Shown: positions 18,201 to 25,650 of the stretch, piece by piece
Layout of the letters: each line of letters opens with the position of its first letter
How positions within the stretch are numbered: position 1 is the stretch's first letter
Assembly (NCBI GenBank): GCA_028876335.1
Contig: JAGWSG010000218.1
Location: 1 to 39,787 of the forward strand
Direction of reading: 5' to 3'
Source: Acidobacteriota bacterium
Lineage (GTDB): Bacteria > Acidobacteriota > Terriglobia > Terriglobales > Acidobacteriaceae
DNA: 39,787 nucleotides
The notes under the pieces: generated by a model
The model's database searches: none
What the model was told of the DNA's origin: nothing
Seen by the model: only the letters and a program-made list of their open reading frames with translations
Position numbers and translations under genes: made by a program

Positions 18201-19003
18201 TGTTTTTCTCCGCTTTGGTTTTGATGCCCCTCGCCGGTTGCGGGAAAGGGCTTGGCGTAAGGCTGTCCCGGCGCGTTCACGCGATGCGACACCAGCCATG
18301 CGAGAACATCCGCAATCTCTTCCTCTGTCATGGGCCGTGCTCCCGCACCATCAGCGTCGTTCCGCCAGTCCGGCATTCCGCGATCGGGTCTTCCTCCAAT
18401 CACAAGGTTGCGTAGACCCTGGTCAGTAATAAGAGCGAGATAGGACGGATCGACAATAGAACCCTTCACCGCAACGTCTGTCGTGTTTGGCCGCGGAGGC
18501 GCGGTCGCACCCATTCCATCCTCACCGTGGCAGCGTGCGCAATTGTGAGCAAACACCTGCTTGCCCTTCTCTGCATTGCCCGGAGCTGTGGATGCATATA
18601 TGGGCACAGTCGCTCCATTCAATTGTTCCGGATGCGCCCAATTGCGAAGCATGCCGGTAACCAGTGCTTCAACCTGCTGGTCCGTCAGCATGCCGCCGGC
18701 CTTGCGTGAAAACGCGGGCATCATGGAACCCGGTACGCCGTTTTCAACAATGGCGAGAAGGTTATCTTTTCCCGCGCTCGCAAGCAGTACCGGATTCGCG
18801 AGTGGAATGGCCGCGCCATCCTTCCCTTCTGCACCGTGGCACGCAGCGCAGTTCGCCTTGAAGAGCGCGGTCGCATCGAGAATTTGGTCGGGTCTTTGTG
18901 CCGTCTCCATGGCGCGTACAGGCGAAGACGAGTTTCCGCAACCCACGCAGGCGAGAACCGCCACCAGCGACGCGAGAACCGGAATGGAGGAAAGTGTTTT
19001 CAT
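18197..19003 (-). CDS. Diheme cytochrome c lipoprotein
   Basis: This 268-aa protein has an N-terminal lipoprotein signal (VLAC, lipid Cys at about residue 19), so it is anchored to a membrane facing the periplasm. Two class-I cytochrome c domains follow: C52-AAC-H56 with Met in MMPAF, and C155-ARC-H159 with Met in GMPDW. Lying between the oxidase and the Rieske/cytochrome b genes, it probably shuttles electrons between the two complexes. Both ends overlap neighbouring genes by ATGA, indicating translational coupling. Confidence 0.92.
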   Translation of the reverse strand: MKTLSSIPVLASLVAVLACVGCGNSSSPVRAMETAQRPDQILDATALFKANCAACHGAEGKDGAAIPLANPVLLASAGKDNLLAIVENGVPGSMMPAFSRKAGGMLTDQQVEALVTGMLRNWAHPEQLNGATVPIYASTAPGNAEKGKQVFAHNCARCHGEDGMGATAPPRPNTTDVAVKGSIVDPSYLALITDQGLRNLVIGGRPDRGMPDWRNDADGAGARPMTEEEIADVLAWLVSHRVNAPGQPYAKPFPATGEGHQNQSGEKQ

Positions 19004-19851
19004 TCGGACTTGTCCTCACTCGATTCCCGGTTTCCCCGGTTGGCTTCAATTCCCGCGCGAATCAGGAATGGCAAAGCCTGAAACTGGGATGTGCGAATCC
19101 GTGCGTGAAGATTGACCACATAACCGCAGACCAATCCGAAACATAGCTGCGACGCAACAAACCAGAACCAGTCAATGCGCTCGTTCAAAATCGGGCTCAC
19201 TACGCCGATAGCCGAGTACATGATTCCAGTGAACAACAGCGGCGCCATGAATCCCGCGGTGAGGATGGGGTAGCGAGGGAACATGGGCAGCAGCGCCCCG
19301 TACAACAATCCCACGAGGGCCGAAACAACAATGTGAATACCGATGGCGGCCATCAACCCATCGATATGAAACTGACTAAGAAATTGATTGCTGGCGCCCG
19401 CCCAGTCCGTAAAGCCGCCGGCAGCCAACAAATTCGCCGCATACCAGACGCTGTGATAGCGCAGAATCCCATAAAGAGCTGCCGGCACCGTCATCGCCAG
19501 GCCGCCTGCGAGTCCGCCGCGAAGGCCCGTCGTAAAGCGGAAGTGCTCGTAAGGCAGAATTCTGCGATGGATGGACGACTCTGAGGTGTGCTGCAACACA
19601 GTTCGCGTACTGGAGATGGGAACCATCGCAGACGAAACAGTCAGCGTCTCATGCGCCTCATGGGGGAGCACCTGCATGAACCAGCCGATTGCGGAAACCA
19701 CAAGCAACATCACTCCCAATACGCCGAGCACCATGTTTGTTACCAATGCTGTCAGCATCAGCGCAATACCAAGGCCCATCACGAAGGGCCAGGCGGTAGG
19801 CGCAGGCAGATGAATATCAACTGTCTGGCCGTTGTCATGCGCTTTGTTCAT
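19000..19851 (-). CDS. Six-helix membrane protein of the bc-caa3 operon, function unknown
   Basis: This 283-aa integral membrane protein is not recognised as a standard oxidase or bc subunit. About six hydrophobic segments are visible. The first two (AWPFVMGLGIALMLTALV and LGVLGVMLLVVSAIGWF) are arranged like a small oxidase subunit IV. After a polar loop of about 50 residues come four more: GGLAGGLAMTVPAALYGIL, IGIHIVVSALVGLLYGALL, FMAPLLFTGIMYSAIGVV and FVASQLCFGLVCGYVVNL. A GGAGGG site supports ATG 19851; an upstream ATG at 19872 also has a weak site. Its stop overlaps the diheme cytochrome gene, tying it to the complex. It may be a fused subunit IV plus an assembly or linking domain. Confidence 0.75.
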   Translation of the reverse strand: MNKAHDNGQTVDIHLPAPTAWPFVMGLGIALMLTALVTNMVLGVLGVMLLVVSAIGWFMQVLPHEAHETLTVSSAMVPISSTRTVLQHTSESSIHRRILPYEHFRFTTGLRGGLAGGLAMTVPAALYGILRYHSVWYAANLLAAGGFTDWAGASNQFLSQFHIDGLMAAIGIHIVVSALVGLLYGALLPMFPRYPILTAGFMAPLLFTGIMYSAIGVVSPILNERIDWFWFVASQLCFGLVCGYVVNLHARIRTSQFQALPFLIRAGIEANRGNRESSEDKSE

Positions 19852-19877
19852 CGCACTTCCCTCCGCTTTCATTTACG

Positions 19878-20480
19878 TCACCTTCCAAATACATACACAA
19901 CCAGGAACACAACCACCCAAACCGCATCGACAAAGTGCCAGTAAAGCGAAAGCACTTCCAGGCGGTTGTAATGCTTCTCCGTCTGCCATCCCAGCAGTGA
20001 GAACGCAAGTGACAAAGACAACATCAGCAGTCCCACCACAACGTGGGTGGCATGCAGTCCCACCAGCGAGTAATACGTGGTGCCGAAAAGGTTGGTCTTG
20101 ATTGTGAGCCCTTCTTTGTAGATCAGCTCATACCACTCCATCCCCGTCCATGCGATGAAAATTGTTCCCAGAGCAACCGTTGCCGCCAGCCAGGCCGATG
20201 TCTGGCGGGTCTTGTTGTGCTTGAGCGCGTGCGCTGCAAAGTGCACTGTAATGCTGCTTGACAGAAGACAGATGGTGGAGAAGATGGGAATCTTCAGCAC
20301 CTCGGCAGGTGTGGGCCCGCTCAGGCTTTTGCCCTCGTAGAAGATGTAGGCAACTACGAAAATCAGAAAGATGGCTGCTTCCGCAAGAATCAGGCACAGC
20401 ATGCCCACGACACCGCGCGAGGGCAGCTCCCACGGTTCCAGTGGTTGTTGTGTCAGCAATCCATACTGACTTGTTGCCAT
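19878..20480 (-). CDS. ctaE: Cytochrome c oxidase subunit III
   Basis: This 200-aa subunit III of a heme-copper oxidase is the short, five-helix form common in caa3 oxidases. Typical stretches are GMLCLILAEAAIFLIFVVAYIFY near the start, FSTICLLSSSITVHFAAHAL in the middle and GLHATHVVVGLLMLSLSL with VLSLYWHFVDAVWVVVFLV at the end. The Glu in LAEA corresponds to the conserved membrane Glu of subunit III. It follows subunit I by 12 bp in the same operon. Confidence 0.95.
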   Translation of the reverse strand: MATSQYGLLTQQPLEPWELPSRGVVGMLCLILAEAAIFLIFVVAYIFYEGKSLSGPTPAEVLKIPIFSTICLLSSSITVHFAAHALKHNKTRQTSAWLAATVALGTIFIAWTGMEWYELIYKEGLTIKTNLFGTTYYSLVGLHATHVVVGLLMLSLSLAFSLLGWQTEKHYNRLEVLSLYWHFVDAVWVVVFLVVYVFGR

Positions 20481-20492
20481 TGCAGCGTCTCC

Positions 20493-22181
20493 TTACTCGT
20501 AATAAGCGTCCGCATCTTCAGGATGTTTGATATCCCAGAGCGGACGACGGCTTTCAACTACAGGCGTTTGCGGAAAGTTGTACGGCGGTGGAGGCGATGC
20601 AGCCGCCCACTCGAGTGTCCATGCATCCCATGGATCAGGCCCGGCCACCTTACCCTTGAAGAACGACCACACCAGGTTGTAGACGAAAACGATCGTCGCA
20701 ATCGCCTGAATGGCAGCGCCGCCCGAGATGATGAGATTCCAGATCATCCAGCCGCGGTCTGCCTCGTAGGTGTAAATGCGACGTGGCATTCCAAGAATGC
20801 CGGGGATGTGCATAAGGTCAAACGTGATATGAAAACCAATCAGGAAGAGCCAGAAATGCCACTTGCCAATCTTCTCGCTCATCATCCGGCCTGTCATTTT
20901 GGGATACCAGTAATAGAACGCGGCGAAGAGCATGAAGAGGATGGCGCCGACCAGCACGTAATGGAAGTGCGCTACTACGAAATAGGAGTTTCCAAGCTGC
21001 CAGTCAAAGGGCGCAGAAGCCAGCATGATACCCGTGAGACCCGCAACCAGAAACTGGAAGAGGAATCCAATCGAAAACAGCATCGCAGTGGTGAACTGGA
21101 TGCGGCCGCCCCAGATTGTGGCAAGCCAATTGAAAATCTTGATGCCGGTAGGTACGCCAACCGCCATGGTTGCAAGAACAAAGAACGTGTTCGAGCCAGC
21201 GCTCATGCCCACTGTAAACATGTGGTGTGCCCACACGCTCAGGCTTACAAAGCCAATACCAACCGAAGCTGCAACCATGGCCGGATAGCCAAAGATTGCC
21301 TTGCGCGAAAAAACGGGAATAATTTCGTTGGCAAAGGCGAATGCCGGCAGAATCAGTACATAGACTTCCGGATGTCCAAAGATCCAGAAGAAGTGCATCC
21401 ACAAGACCGCTGAACCGCCCGCTTGTGTATCGAAGAAATGCGAACCGAGATAGCGGTCGAACATCAGCATGATTTGCGCGGCGGTCAGTGGGCTCACCGT
21501 CACAAATACGAGCATGGACATTACCGTATAGAGCCACACCAGCAACGGCATGCGGGTGAGCTTCATGCCCGGGCAACGCATGCTCACCACTGTCGCCACA
21601 ATGTTGATGGCGGAACCAATACTGCTGATACCGCTCAGCAAAACAGAAAGCGTCCAGTAGTCCGTGCTGTGTCCGGGCGAGAACGGCGCAGCTGTGAGCG
21701 GTGCGTAAGCCCACCAGCCCACATCGGGAGCGGTTCCGGCTCCGGCCAGTCCACTTCCTGCAACATAACTCAGGTAGAGAAGAATGCCACCGAAGAATGT
21801 GCACCAGAAGCTGAAGGCATTCAATCGCGGAAATGCCATGTCGCGGGCGCCAATCATCAGCGGAATCAGATAATTTCCAAACCCGAACAGAATAGGCATT
21901 CCCACGAAAAAGACCATCGTGGTGCCGTGCATGGTAAACAGCCGGTTGAAAGCTTCTGGCGAAACTGCTGTGTTGTTCGGCACCGCAAGCTGAATGCGCA
22001 TCAACAACGCTTCAATGCCTGCCACAACGAGAAACAGCAGCGCGCTGACGATATACATCAAGCCAATCTTCTTGTGGTCGACAGTTGTGACCCATTCATG
22101 CACAATCTGCAGCGCCGTCCTCGACGGGGCAGTCTGGGCCCCACCTGCAAGTGCATTGCCGTAGGATGCGTCTGTGGCCAT
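20493..22181 (-). CDS. ctaD: Cytochrome c oxidase subunit I
   Basis: This 562-aa catalytic subunit reduces oxygen to water while pumping protons. Heme and copper ligands are visible: His85 (TMHGTTM) and His407 for the low-spin heme, His405 for the active-site heme in HFHYV, and His270, His319 and His320 for CuB. The motif GHPEVY gives the His-Tyr cross-link and marks an A-type oxidase. The C-terminal tail is short and soluble. It sits 22 bp after subunit II and 12 bp before subunit III. No synthesis or assembly genes (SCO, heme A synthase) are in the window. Confidence 0.97.
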   Translation of the reverse strand: MATDASYGNALAGGAQTAPSRTALQIVHEWVTTVDHKKIGLMYIVSALLFLVVAGIEALLMRIQLAVPNNTAVSPEAFNRLFTMHGTTMVFFVGMPILFGFGNYLIPLMIGARDMAFPRLNAFSFWCTFFGGILLYLSYVAGSGLAGAGTAPDVGWWAYAPLTAAPFSPGHSTDYWTLSVLLSGISSIGSAINIVATVVSMRCPGMKLTRMPLLVWLYTVMSMLVFVTVSPLTAAQIMLMFDRYLGSHFFDTQAGGSAVLWMHFFWIFGHPEVYVLILPAFAFANEIIPVFSRKAIFGYPAMVAASVGIGFVSLSVWAHHMFTVGMSAGSNTFFVLATMAVGVPTGIKIFNWLATIWGGRIQFTTAMLFSIGFLFQFLVAGLTGIMLASAPFDWQLGNSYFVVAHFHYVLVGAILFMLFAAFYYWYPKMTGRMMSEKIGKWHFWLFLIGFHITFDLMHIPGILGMPRRIYTYEADRGWMIWNLIISGGAAIQAIATIVFVYNLVWSFFKGKVAGPDPWDAWTLEWAAASPPPPYNFPQTPVVESRRPLWDIKHPEDADAYYE

Positions 22182-22203
22182 ATTGGTCAGTTCCCCTGTC
22201 TTC

Positions 22204-23202
22204 TCACTTCAGAGACATCAAATAGGCTGTCACTGCGTCCAGATCATGGTTGCTCAAATGCATCGAAGGCATGAGAACACCAGGCTTGAAATGCGCGGGA
22301 TTATCAATAAATTCGCGCAGGTTTTTGGCATTGAGCGGAACAGAACCGGAAGCAATCGTATCGCGGCTGGCAAGGTGCGTAAGGTTCGGCCCGAACGTTC
22401 CTGTCGCAACAGTTCCCTGAATGGTGTGGCAACTGATGCAGGCATTATGCTCAAAAACCTCTCGCCCCTCTTGCTTTGAAGCGTCTTGAACGGCGGGCTT
22501 TTGCTGGTCCTTGATCCATTGCTCAAACTGGCTAGGTGTATCGGCATACACACGGATCAGCATCTTTGCGTGCTGCACCCCGCAGTATTGCGCGCATTGT
22601 CCGAGATAGATTCCCGCGTCGGGCGGATCGATCCACATGGAGTTGACGCGGTTCGGAATAAGATCCGTCTTTCCTGCAAGACGCGGTACCCAGAAGCTAT
22701 GGTCCGTGTCGGCCGAGGTAAGTGTCAGAAACGTCGGCTCAGGATTTTTGGAATCACTCACCGGAACGTGCAGCTCGTTCGCCGTTACAATACCGTACTT
22801 CGGGTAGCGATACTCCCACCAGAATTGATGCCCCACGACGACCACGTCGAGTGAGCTCGCCGGTTTGGTCGCATCCTGCGTAGTGAAGATGACGCGCGCC
22901 GATGCGAGAAACAACATGACAACGATGAGAATGGGAATAACGGTCCAGGAGAGCTCAATCTGATTGCTGCCGTATATCTGTGGAGGCTCTTCGGCTTCTC
23001 CCTTATAGCGGCCTTCGCGAAAGCGGATGATCGCATACGTCAGCAGTGACGCAACAATGAGGAAGACGCAGAACGTCACCGCGAGCACAAGCATCGACAG
23101 GCTGAAGATGGAGTGGGCAGGTGTGCCTGCCGGAGAAAAGATGCTCGTAGGCCCATGAATGACTTGCGGCAAATTGGCAGAGTCAATAAGCAATACGAGC
23201 AC
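22204..23202 (-). CDS. ctaC: Cytochrome c oxidase subunit II with fused cytochrome c (caa3 type)
   Basis: This 332-aa protein has two transmembrane helices (residues about 34-58 and 86-104) and a CuA domain with His168, Cys203, Cys207, His211 and Met214 (CAQYCGVQHAKM). A C-terminal cytochrome c domain follows with C255-ISC-H259 and a Met ligand in LMPSMHL. This is the caa3 layout, in which the attached heme feeds CuA. The start is GTG 23202, supported by GGAGAG 7 nt upstream. It is the first gene of the operon; a 10-bp inverted repeat lies in its leader. Confidence 0.95.
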   Translation of the reverse strand: MLVLLIDSANLPQVIHGPTSIFSPAGTPAHSIFSLSMLVLAVTFCVFLIVASLLTYAIIRFREGRYKGEAEEPPQIYGSNQIELSWTVIPILIVVMLFLASARVIFTTQDATKPASSLDVVVVGHQFWWEYRYPKYGIVTANELHVPVSDSKNPEPTFLTLTSADTDHSFWVPRLAGKTDLIPNRVNSMWIDPPDAGIYLGQCAQYCGVQHAKMLIRVYADTPSQFEQWIKDQQKPAVQDASKQEGREVFEHNACISCHTIQGTVATGTFGPNLTHLASRDTIASGSVPLNAKNLREFIDNPAHFKPGVLMPSMHLSNHDLDAVTAYLMSLK

Positions 23203-23669
23203 TAGTGTACTCTCCGATCAAAAGTGTCGATTCACGATGCGGGCTGAAACTTTACGTCGTCTCATTCTGTAATCCTTTTCGAATCGCGGGAAGCCTCAAA
23301 AGGATTAGTCCGCATATTTACTTGCGCGTGAATGAAGCCGACACCTCATTGAATGACATCAACTAATTAGATGCAAGGGGCGGAACCAAGTTTTTTCATG
23401 AACGTGAGACAGCTCACATTATTTGTATTGCATTGAGAGACAAGATACTTGCGGGCACTTGCGGCAGGCTTTTTGCAGGTAATTTCGGTTCCACTAGTCT
23501 GAAATGAACCATAAGCGGGAACGCAAATATGCACCCGTAAGTAGACCGACCTCCTCAACCTTTCGTCTCAAACGCAGTCGCCCTGGCTCTGCGCAAAACG
23601 CACCCAGTCATCGGGCAGAGGTCATTGCCCGGAAAGGATTGATGTTCGACTTCAGAAAAGTGGAGGATT
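23203..23669. promoter_or_regulatory. Control region of the bc-caa3 operon with a 10-bp inverted repeat
   Basis: These 467 bases hold no gene. On the minus strand a perfect inverted repeat, TAATCCTTTT / AAAAGGATTA (arms at 23298-23307 and 23270-23279, 18 nt between), lies 68 bp before the GTG of subunit II. It could be a regulator site or an RNA hairpin in the leader. Upstream of it a weak promoter can be read: TTGCAT, 17-nt spacer, TTCAAT (about 23350-23380). The rest, towards the tRNA, shows nothing I can name. Confidence 0.5.
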
Positions 23670-23744
23670 TGGTAGCGCTACCGGGAATCGAACCCGGGTT
23701 TTAAGATTGAGAATCTCACGTCCTAACCCCTAGACGATAGCGCC
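23670..23744 (-). tRNA. tRNA-Glu (anticodon CTC)
   Basis: The 75-nt cloverleaf folds well. Acceptor GGCGCTA pairs with TAGCGCT (closing G-U pair), the D arm is GTCTAGGGGTTAGGAC as in glutamate tRNAs, and the T arm is CCGGG-TTCGATT-CCCGG. The anticodon stem TGAGA/TCTTA has one G-U pair. The loop TTCTCAA places CTC at 34-36, reading GAG (Glu). The 3' CCA is encoded. It has its own promoter at 23781-23809. Confidence 0.95.
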
Positions 23745-23780
23745 ACACTTGGAGGGGATGACCTCTCAGGTCACTCACTT

Positions 23781-23809
23781 AATGTAACAAAAATCGGATT
23801 GGCTGCCAA
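23781..23809 (-). promoter_or_regulatory. Promoter of tRNA-Glu
   Basis: On the minus strand TTGGCA (23804-23809), exactly 17 nt, then TACATT (23781-23786) lie 37 bp before the mature tRNA. A small dyad, TGACCT-N3-AGGTCA (23759-23773), sits at the expected transcription start. Confidence 0.7.
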
Positions 23810-23834
23810 AGCCGGGATGGCTGCTGGAGTAGCC

Positions 23835-24110
23835 TTAAATGCCCAGTTTCTTTACTTCATCGTTGTAATACTTACGATAAAGAATTTCCCATTCCTGCGA
23901 ACCTTCCAGGATGATCTTGCGCTGGCTGGCAATCTTCTGGCGGGCTGCCGCATCAATGCGCGCTTCCTCATTCAGCAGATTCTCCAATTCCTTGCGCGCT
24001 TCCTGGCGAATTGTATTCCGGTCCTCGAAAAAGCCGACCTCATCGATCTCTGCTAAAGAATCGGCCACAGTGTGGGCCAGCTTATTCAGCTTGTCGCGGC
24101 TGATTCTCAT
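23835..24110 (-). CDS. DUF507 family protein (second of a pair)
   Basis: This 91-aa helical protein belongs to DUF507, of unknown function. It starts MRISRDKLNKLAHTVADSL and ends WEILYRKYYNDEVKKLGI, with a charged central helix (IRQEARKELENLL). Its ATG overlaps the stop of the sister gene (ATGA), so the two are translationally coupled and may form a heterodimer. It ends 25 bp before the tRNA promoter. Confidence 0.88.
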   Translation of the reverse strand: MRISRDKLNKLAHTVADSLAEIDEVGFFEDRNTIRQEARKELENLLNEEARIDAAARQKIASQRKIILEGSQEWEILYRKYYNDEVKKLGI

Positions 24111-24385
24111 AGCACCGCCTTGTACTTGCGCGCGAGTTCGGTTTTCACCTTCTTGAACATCTCGGCATATTGCGCGCCGGATTTGCGCATTTCCTCAGAA
24201 TAGGCCTCAAGGATGACGCGCACTTCCTCATTGATACGGTCTTCCAGTGACATCTCTTCGATCAAAGCATCTGTGACACGCGACTCTGTACCTTTCACGT
24301 CGCTGGTCGAGATGAATTTTGCATCAATGAGGTGTTTGACCGTACGGCGGGCCAAGTAACCAATGTATTCGCGCGAGAAGATCAT
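24107..24385 (-). CDS. DUF507 family protein (first of a pair)
   Basis: This 92-aa protein is a paralogue of the following gene. Both have an N-terminal SR-x(5)-LA pattern (MIFSREYIGYLARRTVKHL here), a central RVTDALIEEM-like helix and a C-terminal helix rich in Lys and Tyr. There is no clear ribosome site before the ATG; TATTCT lies 5-20 nt upstream. DUF507 pairs are found in several delta-proteobacteria and Acidobacteria, but no function is known to me. Confidence 0.88.
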   Translation of the reverse strand: MIFSREYIGYLARRTVKHLIDAKFISTSDVKGTESRVTDALIEEMSLEDRINEEVRVILEAYSEEMRKSGAQYAEMFKKVKTELARKYKAVL

Positions 24386-24698
24386 GGACTGAAGGATGAG
24401 AATACAGCATCAGGCCAAGGGGTGTACATGCTTCCGTTGCAGAAACCGGAACACCCTCAAAAAGTCAAATCACCTCGGTGTTAATCGTGGTCATGAATGC
24501 GCCTTTTCGCTCCAAACCAAGAGGGCCACGTTATCAGAACTTGGTAACCCGCCAACCACGACAAGGGTTGTAGGTTTGTGTCACGTGGGCCCCTCCGTGT
24601 GCTTTCCCTCACAGTGCAAAATGTGGAAATCGGAGAAGACACGGAAGAAACCCGCTAAGACCCAAACTAGGCGTCACGTGACCGAGGTGATATCACCT
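24386..24698. promoter_or_regulatory. Intergenic region with two adjacent palindromes
   Basis: This 313-bp gap holds no gene. Next to the ferredoxin stop lie two perfect palindromes: GTCACGTGAC (24673-24682) and AGGTGATATCACCT (24685-24698). A second CACGTG core occurs near 24582. They could be regulator sites for the DUF507 promoter or remnants of a 3' structure of the ferredoxin transcript. No clear promoter boxes for the DUF507 pair were found. Confidence 0.4.
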
Positions 24699-25052
24699 TC
24701 AGCCACGATGAGGGCAAACTTTGGTGTTGATGCACGCGTCCGCCATGCGTAGCCGTTCCACCGGGCGCCCGCCCACCAGATGTTCACTGACAATTTCAGC
24801 CGCATCCTCCGGCTTCACGTTGCCGTACCACACAGCTTCCGGATACACCACAACAGTAGGGCCGTGTTCGCACTGGTCCAGACAACCCGACTTGTTCACG
24901 CGGACCGTGGAACCGGCAAGACCGGCGGCCTTGGCGTGTTGCTGCAACTGGGTAAGCAGTTCGCTTTTCCCATCGGTGGTGCAGCTGGGACGTGGAGCGC
25001 CCTCCGGCCGGACATTATGGCAGACAAAGACATGGCGTTCAAAAACAGGCAA
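24699..25052 (-). CDS. Thioredoxin-like [2Fe-2S] ferredoxin
   Basis: This 117-aa protein has the thioredoxin-like [2Fe-2S] ferredoxin pattern. It starts HVFVCHNVRPEGAPRPSC and continues VRVNKSGCLDQCEHGPTVVVYPE, giving cluster Cys at 11, 24, 57 and 61. Two further Cys (107 and 113) lie at the C-terminus. The redox partner is unknown. The start is a TTG at 25052, supported by GGAGG 8 nt upstream; no ATG exists near the N-terminus. It is divergent from the acidic-protein/recJ operon across 116 bp. Confidence 0.9.
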   Translation of the reverse strand: MPVFERHVFVCHNVRPEGAPRPSCTTDGKSELLTQLQQHAKAAGLAGSTVRVNKSGCLDQCEHGPTVVVYPEAVWYGNVKPEDAAEIVSEHLVGGRPVERLRMADACINTKVCPHRG

Positions 25053-25168
25053 GCAGATTTCCTCCTGCCTTTAAGACTACCCCGCGACCGACACTCGCTG
25101 CTTTCCACACCGCCGGCCATCTTTGCTCCGCCCAGCCCAGACGCATCTGCGACAATAAGGGCTTGACG

Positions 25169-25645
25169 ATGACCACTGACGATCTGCATTCGATTAAGGA
25201 TGACATGGTGGCTTTCATTGAAGGCCACGGTCTGCAACGGCTACCCGGTTATGTAACCGAAGACGTTCCATCAGTACTTTGGGAGAGCAATGGCAATCCC
25301 GACGCATGGAAAGACTTTGTCGAAATGGCGAAGCACGTGGGCACTCCCTTCATCACGTTCAGTGAAATGAAGCTCGACCCCACCGAGTTAGACGTTCTGG
25401 TGGAAGAAGCTGGAGAGATGAACTTTCCTGATGAGGAAGCGACTGAGTTGCTTGAGGCACAGTGGCTGCGCAAATACGCCGGTAAGGTCGGCTACATTCA
25501 GTTGGGCTTCGTCTATCAGGGCATCGCGTTTCTGCATGAAACCACGACTGAATGGTATGAGCGCTTCCAGGTTCTTCTGGAAGACGTGGAGAACTTCCAC
25601 GACATTGTGATCGACGACCGAGAGCGCGACGACGAGGACGAGTAG
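25169..25645 (+). CDS. Acidic protein of unknown function, upstream of recJ
   Basis: This 158-aa soluble protein is strongly acidic, with a C-terminus of almost only Asp, Glu and Arg (DDRERDDEDE). It has no recognised domain. Hydrophobic segments alternate with charged ones (MVAFIEGHGLQRLPGYV, YIQLGFVYQGIAFLHETTTE), suggesting a compact alpha/beta fold, possibly DNA-mimic-like in charge. The ATG at 25169 has AAGG upstream. The stop lies 5 bp before the recJ GTG, so translation is probably coupled. The frame extends upstream to 24992, but those residues are basic and unlike the rest. Confidence 0.8.
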   Translation: MTTDDLHSIKDDMVAFIEGHGLQRLPGYVTEDVPSVLWESNGNPDAWKDFVEMAKHVGTPFITFSEMKLDPTELDVLVEEAGEMNFPDEEATELLEAQWLRKYAGKVGYIQLGFVYQGIAFLHETTTEWYERFQVLLEDVENFHDIVIDDRERDDEDE

Positions 25646-25650
25646 CCGGC

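Noticed and set aside
21423-22274. A 283-codon plus-strand frame opposite oxidase subunit I
   Set aside because: Rich in His, Arg and Gln, typical of antisense to a hydrophobic membrane protein; subunit I is unambiguous.
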